A stretch of DNA of 64,000 nt, taken from positions 7,161,298-7,225,297 of the forward strand of contig CM035353.1 in NCBI GenBank assembly GCA_020137815.1, in the 5' to 3' direction. The notes beneath the pieces are model-generated. The model made no database searches and was not told the origin of the DNA. It was given only the letters and a program-made list of their open reading frames with translations. Position numbers and translations under genes: made by a program. Source of the stretch: Hormiphora californensis. Its lineage: Eukaryota; Ctenophora; Tentaculata; Cydippida; Pleurobrachiidae. Below, one piece after another: positions 21,226-32,128 of the stretch (positions are counted from its first letter, which is position 1; every line of letters begins with the position of its first letter).

Positions 21226-24200
21226 AACGCAGCGCAATAGAAGTTCCTTTAAAAGGACCGCGGAAAGGGATGACGTTATCGTAGATCAAATCTGATGACA
21301 GATTCGGAATCAGCGTGAAAAAATACGTCTAGTCATTGCTATGCCAAAAAAATGATTTCAAAACCCAACACTCTAATAGGCGAGCCTTAGAGGGAATTGA
21401 AGTCTTTGCAATTTGAAAGGTAAGGCGGTATCAGAGGGTGTTAACTTGATACGTGGTATGAATGCCTTCTTTCCTAAAAACTTAGAGTTACCACTGATAA
21501 CGGAAACTTCGATAACAGAGTTACCGAGGGATTCAACTCGTAGGCGGGTGCCGTTACAAAGACCTGATTTGGAGTCAAGGTTACGAAGTAACATTACAGT
21601 GCAACCCTTTTTCAGCTTGAGACAGTGAGCGGGCATCCCACTGGGGTTAACGCTATTCAGAAACTCTGTGGTGAGGTTAGATATTTCGTTAGAGTCGTCC
21701 TCAATCACTGTATCAATACTTCGGTACTCTCTGGGAGAAGTGTTAGGCTCAAAGATTTTCAGAATCTTATCATTCAACTTATTCACATCCTGATTGAGAG
21801 GTGTTACAATGACAGAGCGGGTCCTGTCAACAGAAAAGTCAGGGAAAACAGCAGTCACAATATCATTAGTTACATTGCACTGAGGGGGGATGTCAATTTG
21901 CATCCTGGTGGCATCTGGATGGGTACTACACAAAGTACCATCACCAAGCTGCAAAAGCCAATCTTTAAACTCGAGTTCAGACGGATCTGCTCTTACATTT
22001 ACCGTTAAGTCCAGGGGTTTCACATGATTCCATAGTGGGGAATTGAATGCACAGTTCTCTAATATGCCTTTAACAGATGATTTAGGGGTCACGGGTAGAG
22101 TCTGGCGAAAATCACCTGCAAGAACAATTAGTTTGCCTCCAAAGGGAACACTGTTGCCAGTGATGTCCCGGAGGAGAACATCTATTGCACGAAGGGCATG
22201 AAGGGGGATCATGGACGCCTCGTCAATGAAAATCATACTCAGAGATCGAAGATATTCTGCCTGCTTGGAGGTAGGTTTAACATCGCATACAGACGTACAC
22301 GTAATTGGAACAGGTAACTTGAACATGGAATGAGTAGTTACCCCATCTTCCAACAGAGTGGCAGCAATCCCAGTCCATGCACAATTTCCAAACTTAAGAC
22401 TGTGTCCTTTACAGTAGGTAGACAATGTGTTGGCGAGGAATGTTTTTCCACAGCCACCGGAAGCGTAAATGAAGTATAGACGGGGTCGGTCCAAACAACA
22501 TACATTACCATATGAGTCGAGCTCGTGCTTTAGCGTATCTGCAATAAAACGCTGGTCTGTGTTAAGCATGTCCCAAGCGTCTTCAGCATCTAACATGTAG
22601 TCAAACTCGTCTCGGCTGTCATTATCAATAGCTTCCAGAGACGGCATAAAATCAGGTGATACAATATTAAAATTAGATAGGGGTACCCTGTAATTTCTCA
22701 TTAGTAGGTTGTTCATATCATAGCGTGCCCTGCGAGAAGCTTCACGCTGTGTCAAACCGTGAAAATGCACATAGTCCTCACTGAGGTCATCTTGAAACCA
22801 ATCCCACAAATCTTTGGCTTCAGGGGGGTTGCAGTTGGCCAATAAAGTCACAAACAGGAACCGGAGTTGGGCAGGCATTGCAGTAACACTGGCCTCCTCC
22901 AGACAGTTGAACCACTCATCATTGGACTCCAAGAGACCATGGGCACGACACGCCTCTTCAAAAGTGTAGTAAACGGTATCATTATACGTTCTCAAATCTT
23001 TAAAAGAGGTCGCTCCCCTCACACGGAGGAGAAGTAAACGAAGGTAAAATCGCTCAAGGTCACGGGGGGTAACATAATACATACGGGGGATAATTTTCAA
23101 AGAGTCAGGATCCCCGATATTATTCTTACGCTTAGTGAAGCCCTTGGCACGCTCATAAGTATAGTGATAGGGTATCTCTACGTACAGGTACTGCCGGGCA
23201 ACACTATCCTTAGCATTTAGTGAAAACCAATGGGTTAGTGTTGTACCTTGTTGTCGATCCAACACATCTTCGGGTAACTCATTGTCCCTAAAGTACACAA
23301 CTTCCTGATTAGGCAGGTGAACAGCAAGTCGTTGTACAGCATGGCTTCTCGAGGCCAGAGACAGTTCCCTAATACGCCACATAGCTTCGGGAGCACTGAT
23401 ATATCTGCAGTCAACAAACTCTTTTATTTCGTCAACCTGATCACGGGAAGACTTTTCAATGTGGGCACAATCATAACCCTTGTGGATGTATTTAAACATG
23501 TATTTAATGGTCTTTACAGACATACACGCCTCAACATTGATATGAGCATTAAACTTGTAAAGGAGGTAAGGGTTATAAGGAACAACATGGCTGTTGTTGA
23601 ATTCTTTACCATTCTTAACAACAGTTCTACCGTTATCAGGACGCTTGTACTGAACACGTCCGTCATTGTTAAACGTAGTCACATCGGAAAACATTTTCGG
23701 AAAATCTTTGGAGCACTTTCCGTCTTGCTTACACCTTGTATCACTACACTCATGGAGCATAGACGTAGTAACAATTTTATGTAATTCAGGTTCTGTAACG
23801 GGGTCAGGAATGTCAGCCCTGATATACTTATCGATATGCTCTACAGCTCTGAACTTGTAGCCATCCTTTAGCCAAACCGCAATGTGGGTGTGAGGAAGGC
23901 CACGCTTTTGAAATTCAATAACTCCAGATACAGCTTGCTGCTCTCCAAAAGCGACCTTAAGGTCCTCATGAAACTCTTTTAAATGGAGGTTAAAAGCGGC
24001 CGCTACAATATCAGGCCTATCAGACGCAGTAAGGGGTGTGTCACTGCTCACACGATGGACAGTGGAGGTTGTACCATCTTCATTCTGTACCTGGAATCCC
24101 TCGTTACCAAGATTTGTTACAATATCAGGGTGTTTGGGGTTACATGTAAACGTGATAAATAGATCAGGCTTAGAAAACTTGGCTGTCATGGCCATTGAGT

Positions 24201-24581
24201 CCTGGTACTGTTGCTGCATCCAGCGCTTACCTCCTGTAAAGGACGAAGGCAGTACAGTGGGAACGCCAGCAGACAATCCAGTAGGGTTTATCTGTTCGGA
24301 TTCGTGATGTTCCATATAACCTTCAGCAGTATCCTTACGGTAACTGAACTTATCTTGCATCTTAGTGCTGCGCAAATAACCCAACCTGCCAGACTCGATT
24401 CGTACCTGACAATCTACAACATACTGTTGAAACAGTTTTCTACTGTAGTGTAATGGTGAGAATGGTGTAGCTCTAAAAGCAGTGCGATACTGAGCAAAGT
24501 CCAATTCAGTAAGGGTCCAGTTAGAGATTTTGCGACTGACGTTAGTTACAATGAAGCAGGCCCCTGCTGACACTGCTGACA

Positions 24582-24744
24582 CTGCCGCGCGTGCTACTTT
24601 AGATGCAAATCACATCGAAAACCCTGCTAGTCAACGAAGATTTGGCGCGCACAGGGACTCTCCCAGCTTGCGCCAGTTGCAGACTGGAGGCTGGCGCCAG
24701 AAACTGGAGCCAGCCTCCAATCTGCAACTGGAGCGTAACCTTAC
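24582..24744 (-). other. 163-bp interruption of Rep-helicase: probable intron containing a strong hairpin
   Basis: The frame breaks between ..NRG and ..TELDFAQYRTAF. On the minus strand a donor-like G|GTAAGG sits at 24744-24739 and an acceptor-like GGCAG ends at 24582. Both are phase 1, so splicing would restore the frame. Inside lies a nearly uninterrupted palindrome, 24673-24731, with about 27-bp arms 'ccagttgcagactggaggct' / 'agcctccaatctgcaactgg'. The alternative is a small foldback insertion. No target duplication was found. Confidence 0.5.
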
Positions 24745-26605
24745 CACGGTTACGTCGGTGGATATCGGTAGTCCACCCCTGCTCACCTTGGGGAAATAAA
24801 AGGGGGTAAATCATAGGGTCAAGATGTTGACTACAATGGCTTATTTGACTCAAAGAGAAATCAAGTTTCAAGGGGAATTGAGTCCTAGAGAACGGCACAG
24901 ATTGACACACACTGTTAAACGTCTGTCGAGGAACAGAAACAGACTTATTACCACGATCAAATGAACATTGGACAAAATCACGACTAATACTTTTAACAGT
25001 CAAACGTGTGTTAGTAGTCACGTTAGAAACACCGGGTATTAATGACAACAGTCGAACACAACAACCAATTTTGAGTGTCAACTTGTGTCGTGGTATGTCG
25101 GCCAGGTCCACCCGGTGTAAATCATCAACAGTTGCGCCGGTGGAGTGGGGTCCACAGAAGGCGTCATCACTGAGTTGTACATAGGAGTCCTTTTTAATAG
25201 AATCCAGAGCATGTTCAGCATCGGTATACACCGTAAATCCTGGCATTTTCGGCAATCCAGAGCTACCATCAAATACCGCCGCCACATCCCCTTCATGGAT
25301 TGGTTCATTGTATCTCTTCGGATCGCTTCCTCGGCGGAAGTACATAAAGACTGATTTAGATTCAGTATCACCGGCTCGTGCCTTCATATCTCGCTCAATG
25401 TCTGCCATTCGAATGAAGGCGGCTCTATACGGGTTATCAACATTTGACAACACTCGAGAGACCAACGACATGAGGCTCTTTGAGCAACCACTGTTGAAAG
25501 GGTTGTTCACACGTGCTTGTTCAGCACCACTGCCCTCAAGGACATACAACTGGCAGTACGACGGATTTGAATCGTGAAGGGTACTGACACAGTATCTAAT
25601 ATCTCCGTGAACACGGAACACATACGGACCTGGCCCCAGTAGTCTGTCTTCGTTACAGTTCATAGACGCAAAGGCGAATGCCGAATTAAAATTTCTAATA
25701 AAGTCATGAAACTTACGGGGATGAACAGTAAACGCTGGGTCGGTATTATACCCGAGCAATAGGTCCTTAAGCTCCTCTGGATAGGGCTTCAAAATGGAAG
25801 GAGTCGGGATCAGTGTCTTGCCATTGCTGCAACACGTGTCGCTCCTTCCCAACTCACGTTCAAATAGCAGCGCGCCACAGTCTTTTGTGCAGGGCTTATC
25901 ACGTAAACCTGTAGTAAAAGGGTCGGGGCGGTTATTAATATCAACAGCACCCCTTTCAAGCTGATCAAGTAAAGAACGTCGCTCTCGCGCTCGTCTCAAA
26001 TCCCTTTGGCGGGCGTTTCGCTCGGCACGCTCTTCAACCGTTAGGGCAGCTGCCCGTACACGGCGGGTGGCGTTAACAGTGACGGCATTAGCCGCATGAT
26101 ACTGCCTTTGATACTCATTTGTTGCGTCGGCAGTAGTAGCACGGTTCTCCCTCCGAGACTCGTTGATACTCTCGGCATTTTCAGCATGATGCTGCCTCCG
26201 CGCCTCATTATCAGTATCGGCATTTTCAGCTCGCCGTTGTCTCCTGGTGGAATTGATAGAGTCAGCGTTTTCAGCATCACGGGCTCTCCGGCCACTATTC
26301 AGTACTTCCCTATCGCTATCACTCATGCTATCAGAAGAGTCACTATACTGTGCTCGACGGGACTCCAATTCCAATCTGCGGTCAGTACTGGTCTGCCGTT
26401 CACGGCGCTTAGCATGTGTACGCTGTTTTTCACCGCGTCGCAATTCTAAAAGAATGTTATTCAGCACATTCTGATGGTTAGGGTGCTGGCCAATCTCCTC
26501 ATCATCGGAAGAAGAAGAGCTCTCGATAACATTGGCTGCACTCCGATTGTTTAAAAGATTTCTGCTGGTTGTAGGTTGTTCGTCATCGATGTCGGTGTCT
26601 GGCAT

Positions 26606-26870
26606 TGTTTTAAAACGAAACAGGATGACTTTTTTGTGTTTTTGAAACTTTTTGAGTGAAAAAAGTTTTTTTTGGAAAAATTGATTTTTTGATATTTTTG
26701 ACTGCGAGCGCGCGGCGCTAGGCTGTTAAAAAACGCGCGCGCACGTTTGCGTCGTATTACCACGCACTTCGCGTGTGCGCGCAAAGTTTGCTAAAGGAGC
26801 AGACTGTCGCTTAGATACCGCCTAACGAACGGCCACCACTTCGACGTTCATCTCCAAATTATAATAGAGA
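26606..26870 (-). other. Helitron 5' terminal region
   Basis: Runs from the Rep-helicase start codon to the TCTCTATTATAA end. About 75 bp at 26795-26870 (ggagcagactgtcgcttaga to the end) are shared with the mini-Helitron (29700-29772), which marks them as the cis-acting 5' end. A/T-rich upstream sequence and CGCG-rich runs (26705-26785) may contain the promoter, but no defined box was recognised. Confidence 0.75.
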
Positions 26871-27043
26871 TTGCAGTGTGTGTACAGCTATGTGATTTGA
26901 TTTTAACCAATTTTCCAAATTTTGTAGGCTGAGGAAGATGTTGTAACATCGAAACTGTTCGTTAATAAAAACACCGCTTTTCATTTTGTCCTGATTGATT
27001 GAAGCCGGAAGGAGATATCATCCCAACAAACAAAACTAACAAG

Positions 27044-27600
27044 ATGTGATGAAAAAAAGGGAAAAAAAAGATGATAAAAAGATGATTTAATGATGAGTCA
27101 ACAAATTCTGATAAAATGAAGAAACAATGATAATTGACAAAATTAATCATATATAATAGTCACTCGTTACGTCTACTGAATTTGACTAAATAAAGCCTAT
27201 CTTCTTCAGATATTCAAAACATCTACGGCCTACACTCGATTCTCTCTTTTCTCACGTGGATTATTAATTATTTATTCAGTCTAAAATAGATCCTTTTTTG
27301 ATAAACGCAACCGTGTGAAGGAAACTCGCACATAGTTTCATATCGTTACTCCTCTTTGTGTATATTGTGTCAAGACATTAAGCAAATTGTCTCTCTCCAC
27401 CAGCATGTCAATATCCTTATTAAACTCGGAAAGGCTTTCCCGGGCGTGAGTTCCACACAGGACCATGTCCGAGTGTTGGTCGATTTCATAGTATTGAAAG
27501 TGAATTTCATTGATATAAAGAAATTATAAAGGCTTGGTAAGGCAAACACATCATAGTAAACATATTGCACCACTAAATATACAAACATACCGTTTTTAAT
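27044..27600. repeat. R1 repeat, right half beyond the nested insertion
   Basis: Continues the R1 unit interrupted at 4842. Bases 27044-27235 match 28850-29030, 27236-27490 match 29035-29240, and 27490-27590 match 30708-30803. Several host segments here are therefore low-copy duplicates. Confidence 0.7.
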
Positions 27601-27947
27601 TCGATATCAATATCCCCTCTTACCGATGACAAATCATCCTCCACCATAGCTGGGAAATCATGCGGGAGTGGCAGTTCCCAGATGGACATCAGGCACGCCA
27701 CCCGGAGTGACTCCTTAATCCCTCCTCTTCCTAGGAGCGCCTCTAACTCCTCGTCCTCCCACGGGAACAGTTCCAGGTGCCTCGCTGCTTGGCCGGCCAT
27801 CCTGAAAGACGAATTAGGTTTAGCTTTCAATACATCCATCAAAACTCTGTGAATGTTTACTCTCCATAGCTGAATCTTTTCCTTAAGGAGGGTTGGTCCA
27901 TTTATTATAATTGCCCTCCTTGATGACAGACTCCACTGCCTTCCCAC
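27573..27947 (-). CDS. Hypothetical 124-aa open frame
   Basis: The frame reads MGRQWSLSSRRAIIINGPTL and later HLELFPWEDEELEALLGRGG with many acidic residues. It lies just downstream (minus strand) of an F-box-like piece at 28065-28304 and may be a later exon of the same gene. The 3' edge overlaps repeated DNA. No family is recognised. Confidence 0.3.
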   Translation of the reverse strand: MGRQWSLSSRRAIIINGPTLLKEKIQLWRVNIHRVLMDVLKAKPNSSFRMAGQAARHLELFPWEDEELEALLGRGGIKESLRVACLMSIWELPLPHDFPAMVEDDLSSVRGDIDIELKTVCLYI

Positions 27948-28064
27948 GTCAGGAGACTCAGTACTATGACCATGATATCTTCAGATAAGACATGGCTTTA
28001 ATGCATATATATATATATATATAACCTTTATATGTATAACCTTTATATTAACTAAATTAATTAA

Positions 28065-28304
28065 TCATAACATAATTGGATCTAAATCTTTTCCTTCTGG
28101 GAGCCGGGTGGTCCTCCTTGTTCTCTTACAGACTGAACTGCATGATAACAGCTCTTCCCACGTAAGATAACTCAAAATTATCACCAAGATCTCTCCGGGC
28201 AAGAGAATTAACATATTGGCTCTGATGCATGACGGAGTAAATTTAGACGGTTTCAGTGTTACCTGGCAATAGAGCAGCTCGACCTTGTCGCAAATAAAAA
28301 ACAC
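28065..28304 (-). pseudogene. F-box-like exon fragment
   Basis: The minus-strand frame contains LPGEILVIILSYLTWEELLS and then CSSVCKR, a good match to the F-box helix pattern (LPxEIxxxILSYLxxxxLxxCSxVCKR). F-box proteins link substrates to SCF ubiquitin ligases through Skp1. The motif sits 34 residues into a 79-residue frame without recognisable partner domains. A second, more decayed copy of the same exon lies at about 33395-33545 (LPEEILVIILSYL-like), so at least one of them is a duplicated relic. Confidence 0.55.
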
Positions 28305-28639
28305 ACAATGTCCATAGCCTCATGAATGAGGTCCTCCTGTCGTGCCCCCCAAGTCGTCTTCTACAATGGCTCGGGTCCTCTCTGGGATTACTAGCCCCCT
28401 GCGCGAGTTACTTCTATTCTCACCCTCGTCCTAATATCGTAATACTGTTTAGCCTGGGTTTTTACGGACCTATTCACAGCAGTCATGTTATTTATTATAT
28501 TGTTTAACGATAATATTTCTTTGGCTACATAGTTTAAGGGGAAAAAAGTGTTCGCGATCTTGAGAACTCCGTCAGATTCCATTTTCAGACATCGGATGCC
28601 TCCTACTGCTTCGAGCGTTAGATATTCTGCTGGGGGTAA

Positions 28640-29243
28640 CAATGTCCGTTTCTATCCAGAATAATTCATTTCTGTACCGTTGAGGTGTATTATTTTAAGG
28701 GAAAAGTGAGGGTTGGGTATTCGTGCCAGTTATCCAAACTCCTCCCTGGTACATATCATTATCCGTCAATAGTAATGAATCTTAATGAATCTTAATGAAT
28801 ACCAATCAAACAAAGTTTAGTTTCTCTATTTGATAGAATAATAAAACTAACAAGATGTGATGAAAAGAAGAAAAAAAGATGATAAAAAGATGATTTACTG
28901 ATGAGTCAACAAATTCTGGTAAAATGAAGAAACAATAATAATTGACAAAATTAACCATATAATAGTCACTCGAAGTCTACTAAATAAAGCCTATCTTCTA
29001 CAGATATATTCAAAACATTTACGGCCTACACTGGACTATCTCTTTTCTCACGAGGATTAACTATTTATTCAGTCTAAAATGTATTCATTTTTTAATAAAC
29101 GCAACCGTGTGAAGAAAACTCAGCATGTCATTTTCCAGCATGTAATTTTCCAACATGTCAATATCCTTATTAAACTCGGAAAGGCTTTCCCGGGCGTGAG
29201 TTCCACACAGGGCCATTTCCGAGTGTTGGTCGATTTCATAGTA
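28640..29243. repeat. R1 copy and adjoining duplicated segments
   Basis: 28640-28715 resembles 31870-31985 (cgtttctatcca, ttctgtaccgttgaggtgta). 28720-29035 is an R1 copy that shows the uninterrupted site 'aataaaactaacaagatgtg' used to define the PLE insertion. Confidence 0.7.
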
Positions 29244-30437
29244 CCGTGTGGGGCAATAAAAATGCCCCCCCCAAGTCTACCATAGTTCCAGATATCGTGT
29301 AGTGCTAAAATTTGGTACATTAACTCTATGAGACAAATAAATAACTTGGCCAAAATTTCAGACCTCTAGCTCAAAATTCATTTTTTTGTTCGGAATGAAC
29401 ATTGCCATTCATTCTAGGAAAAAAATATTTTCCGGTCCAAAATTTAACTAACTAGCGCACCCACCGGGTGCGCCTCAAGTAAGGGCTGTTGACAACCCAC
29501 CCGGCTCCGCCGGGTGGTTCTCTGGGGCGCTCTTCATTCACATACTTAACGCCAAAATTATGGTTGTCATGGCAACTGAAGCGGTAACTATGGGGACTAA
29601 ACCCGGACTGAATTGTTAAAATTCATCCGAAAGTATTCACAAACTCCCAAAAGTGTGAAATACAGCTTTACAGCTTTGGTCACATAAAGTATTTTATGAA
29701 GGAGCAGTCTGTCGCTTAGATACCGCCTAACGAACGGCCATCACGACGTTCATCTCCAAATTATAATAGAGATTATGTTTGGCTATCGATTTGCTTTCCA
29801 ATGGGACCAAGATCAGCTAAATTGGACAAACACAAGAGACACAGTGTCATGTTGCTTTAAGTTAGTCAGGTCATGTGATCTTCACCGAATCGTTGAGTTT
29901 CCGGGATTGCTAATCGGGCCAATGGGCAAAGGAATCTCGTATCATGGCCGCTAATTGGGTATGTGTACCAATACAGGGTGATTCGAGGAAAGAGGACATT
30001 TATCAAAGAGCTACAGATCTCATGACCAATCAGCATCGTCATCCCTCATTAGCAGATGTGATACGTGATTCTCTACCACTTAGACCAATTCGTAATACTG
30101 AACACGATCAACGATTCAGTGAAGATCACATGACCTGACTAACTTTAAGAAACATGACACTGTGTCTCTTGTGGTTGTCCAATTTAGCTGATCTTGGTCA
30201 CATTGGAAAGCTAATCGATAGCCAAACATAATTGGTTAAATTTTGAACCGGAAAATATTTTTTCCTGGAATGAATGACAATGTTCATTCCGATCAAAAAA
30301 ATTAATTTTGAGCTAGAGGTCTGAAATTTTGGTCAAGTTATTTATTTGTCTCATAGAGTTACTGAACCAAATTTTAGCGCTCCACGATATCTGGAACTAT
30401 GGTAGACTTGGGGGGGCATTTTTACTGCCCCACACGG
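29244..30437. mobile_element. TA-flanked element with long inverted arms, carrying a mini-Helitron
   Basis: CCGTGTGGGGCA ends are inverted and flanked by TA. The arms match over at least 200 bp and continue in a second inverted block (29773-29900 against 30100-30225). A copy at 27488 lacks the insert (catagtattgaaagt). No coding capacity is seen. A single diverged relative lies at 42570-42930. Confidence 0.75.
29452..29772 (-). mobile_element. Non-autonomous mini-Helitron, 321 bp
   Basis: Minus-strand ends TCTCTATTATAA and GGGTGCGCTAG are those of the 18.3-kb Helitron. The insert lies between A (29451) and T (29773). The opposite arm of the host element has the uninterrupted sequence (caattatgtttggc on the matching strand). 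The 3' hairpin GCGCACCC-ggt-GGGTGCGC is perfect. It has no genes and would depend on the Rep-helicase of an intact relative. Confidence 0.9.
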
Positions 30438-31290
30438 TATGTATACTGAAAGTAAATTTCACGCTCAAATCATTGTCCTAAAAAATCACTGTCCATCACA
30501 CCCGCCACATCTAGGAAGGGTGTCCGAAAGAGACACAATAGGGGGTTTGTATCTTCAGGGTGTCCAAAAGAGACACAATCCGACTCGTCTAGCATGTCCG
30601 GGACAGCCCGAAGGAGGCTGGGGCGTCACTGTCGAACATCGTCTTCCTTACCGCCGTTATGGATGTCCAGATGGTCCCAGGGTCCGCTTCCTCCAGCATA
30701 TCTCGTAAATTTCATTGATATAAAGAAATTATAAGCCATAAGGGCTTGGTAAGGCAAACACACCATAGTAAACATATTGCACCACTAAGTATACAAACAT
30801 ACCGTTGTGTCCTAAATACAGCTGTATTATTTCGGTGTGGATTTTAGTTCGATATCAATCAGATGTGGTAATCCAAGTACTGGCTTTGTTATTACCTTGC
30901 CGGTGCGTGAAGCACGCCAAACGAAGGCCGGGAAGCGGCCTGAGTGTGAGGTGTCTTTTTTCAGTGCAGTCATCCAGGACAAAAACTGCCTTTTGATCCG
31001 GTGCGCTCCTTTTCAGCTTCCAGATATAATAATTACATTAATAATAGTAATAAGATATGGTTTGTTTACTTTCTTAAAGTGGTCTTTCACTTCTTCCTCA
31101 TTGCTCCAGTGAGTTTTGTTAAATGACAGTGTTTCTCCTTCTCTTTCTGCTATGCCGTACAGATATAGATAGGATTGGTACAATTGGTCATGCTCGTAGC
31201 CATCATCAGTATGTTCCTCCTTAATCTCCTCCTTCATGGGATGCATGTTATATGTTAGAATGTAATGTACACACAACAGAGGGAGAGAGT
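30438..31290. other. Duplicated, non-coding-looking stretch
   Basis: 30708-30803 repeats 27490-27590. 'gtgtccgaaagagacacaat' and 'gtgtccaaaagagacacaat' (about 30520 and 30560) are a short tandem pair. A minus frame at 31013-31324 with YEHDQLYQSYLYLYG resembles YDHLYQSYLQQMY at about 39460, another diverged family shared with the 39-kb region. No intact gene is seen. Confidence 0.4.
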
Positions 31291-31394
31291 GAGCTTGCAT
31301 GCAAAAACTGGGATCCAAATACAATTTATTGTCCCTACAATTTCACAACCGAATTCAAGCACTATTACATGTTGGTGACAAGAATTCCATTGTA

Positions 31395-31520
31395 ACGGGA
31401 AGAGTAACGGGAACTGTAACGGGAAGAGTAACGGGAAGAGTAACGGGACTGTAACGGGAACTGTAACGGGAAGAGTAACGGAACTGTAACGGGAACTGTA
31501 ACGTGAAGAGTAACTGGAGT
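31395..31520. repeat. Minisatellite of 'taacggga(a)(c)(t/a)g' units
   Basis: About ten units of 'gtaacgggaaga' or 'gtaacgggaact' in irregular alternation. Peptides such as VTVPVTVP read from it are artefacts. Confidence 0.85.
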
Positions 31521-31634
31521 AACTGATTGATTCTGTGGGGAATTTTTTTATTTTAAGGCTCATATCACGTGACATTCAAGAGACTCTCCAGAGCTTGTCG
31601 TCATGGTGATGTTTGTACACAAACATGTAAAGTA

Positions 31635-31935
31635 TCATTTTCGAAGTCTCACTCTCAAAAGTAAACTTCCGATAAACATCTCACTCGTGCTAAAACAAGA
31701 ACCGCTTTCCCCCTCAATTCCATAATCGAAGCAGCAAACTGCCTCTATTTCTGGCACCGGGCCACACTGTCCACATTGGCAGTACTGCAGGGGGTCTATA
31801 ACAGTTTGGGGGACTTCAGGAACTGTCTGATCAGTCTGAAGATCATCAACTGAATCGTCGTACTCTGAATCATCGTCCGTTTCTATCCACTTACTAAATT
31901 TGGTGCCAGAATAATTCGTTTCTGTACCGTTGAGG
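31635..31935 (-). pseudogene. Exon with P2X7 C-terminal-like cysteine motif
   Basis: The minus frame reads NGTETNYSGTKF, then an Asp-rich linker (ETDDDSEYDDSVDD), then DPLQYCQCGQCGPVPEIEAV, CCFDY and a stop at 31635. The spacing CxCGxCxxxPxxxExxCC matches the zinc-binding ballast domain at the C-terminus of P2X7. This domain also occurs in many invertebrate proteins unrelated to ion channels, often multicopy. There is no sign of the P2X channel part. The upstream piece on the same strand (32129-32332, TSDHGLLFT) has the same partner order as the copy at 0.8-1.3 kb. Confidence 0.5.
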
Positions 31936-32128
31936 TGTATTATTTTATATTATTTTATTGAAAGGGGGAAGTTATGGTTGGGTATTCGGGGAATGTTTCG
32001 AGAGGGAAGACAGGGTTTCTAATAGATTGAAACTCGTAATATCCGGTCTACATCTAGAGGAGACTGGGGGCGCCCGGTACCGACAGGGGTGTAATATCTC
32101 TCGCTCAGAATTGTTTCCAACTCCAGGT

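Larger units (their letters stand above)
17276..21375 (+). mobile_element. 4.1-kb DNA transposon with 153-bp perfect inverted termini and 8-bp target duplication
   Basis: ATAGGCGA at 17268-17275 recurs at 21376-21383, and removing the element and one copy restores the helicase frame ([11 protein letters not shown]). The termini begin TAGAGTGTTGGG and are inverted copies of each other over 153 bp (17276-17428 and 21223-21375), with no mismatch seen by eye. An 8-bp duplication and a (C/T)A(G) start resemble hAT elements, but the encoded protein is not a standard hAT transposase. It inserted into the Helitron after the Helitron (or its source) had already duplicated its helicase end. Confidence 0.9.
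17037..26605 (-). pseudogene. Helitron Rep-helicase, split by a 4.1-kb transposon and a 163-bp interruption
   Basis: Minus strand, three parts: 26605-24745, 24581-21376 and 17275-17037. The N-terminal part has an Asp/Ser-rich start, about 16-residue repeats (RRQRRAENAD-like), a CxxxCGALLFE..CCSNGK zinc motif, then LDPMIYPLLFPQGEQGW. The middle part has the HUH nickase motif (LPHTHIAVW), the tyrosine motif (KYMFKYIHKGYD), and the Pif1-type helicase with Walker A GGCGKT, Walker B FIDEAS and GDFRQTLPV. The last part gives [15 protein letters not shown] and the C-terminus. It nicks and unwinds DNA for rolling-circle transposition. The transposon insertion adds a TAG directly after LAY, so the present gene would lack motifs V-VI. 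Apart from the two interruptions, the frame is open throughout. Confidence 0.9.
8567..26870 (-). mobile_element. 18.3-kb Helitron with accessory genes, canonical TC...CTAG ends
   Basis: Read on the minus strand the element begins TCTCTATTATAATTTGGAG (26870 downward) and ends GGGTGCGCTAG (8567). It lies precisely between A (8566) and T (26871). The left PLE arm preserves the empty site (ttagtattgcagtg on the complement), which proves both boundaries. The 3' end has a GC-rich hairpin just before CTAG. A 321-bp non-autonomous relative with the same ends lies at 29452-29772. Cargo: Rep-helicase gene (17037-26605), a DNA transposon inside it, a partial duplicate of the helicase end (10085-11160), three copies of a small TA-flanked MITE, two small spliced genes and captured-looking exons. 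Helitrons move by rolling-circle replication and are known to capture gene fragments. Confidence 0.92.

Noticed and set aside
24599-24731. Extra C-terminal residues (LQLQIGGW..) as a true Rep-helicase segment
   Set aside because: They are read from one arm of a palindrome within the interruption and do not fit the Rep alignment.
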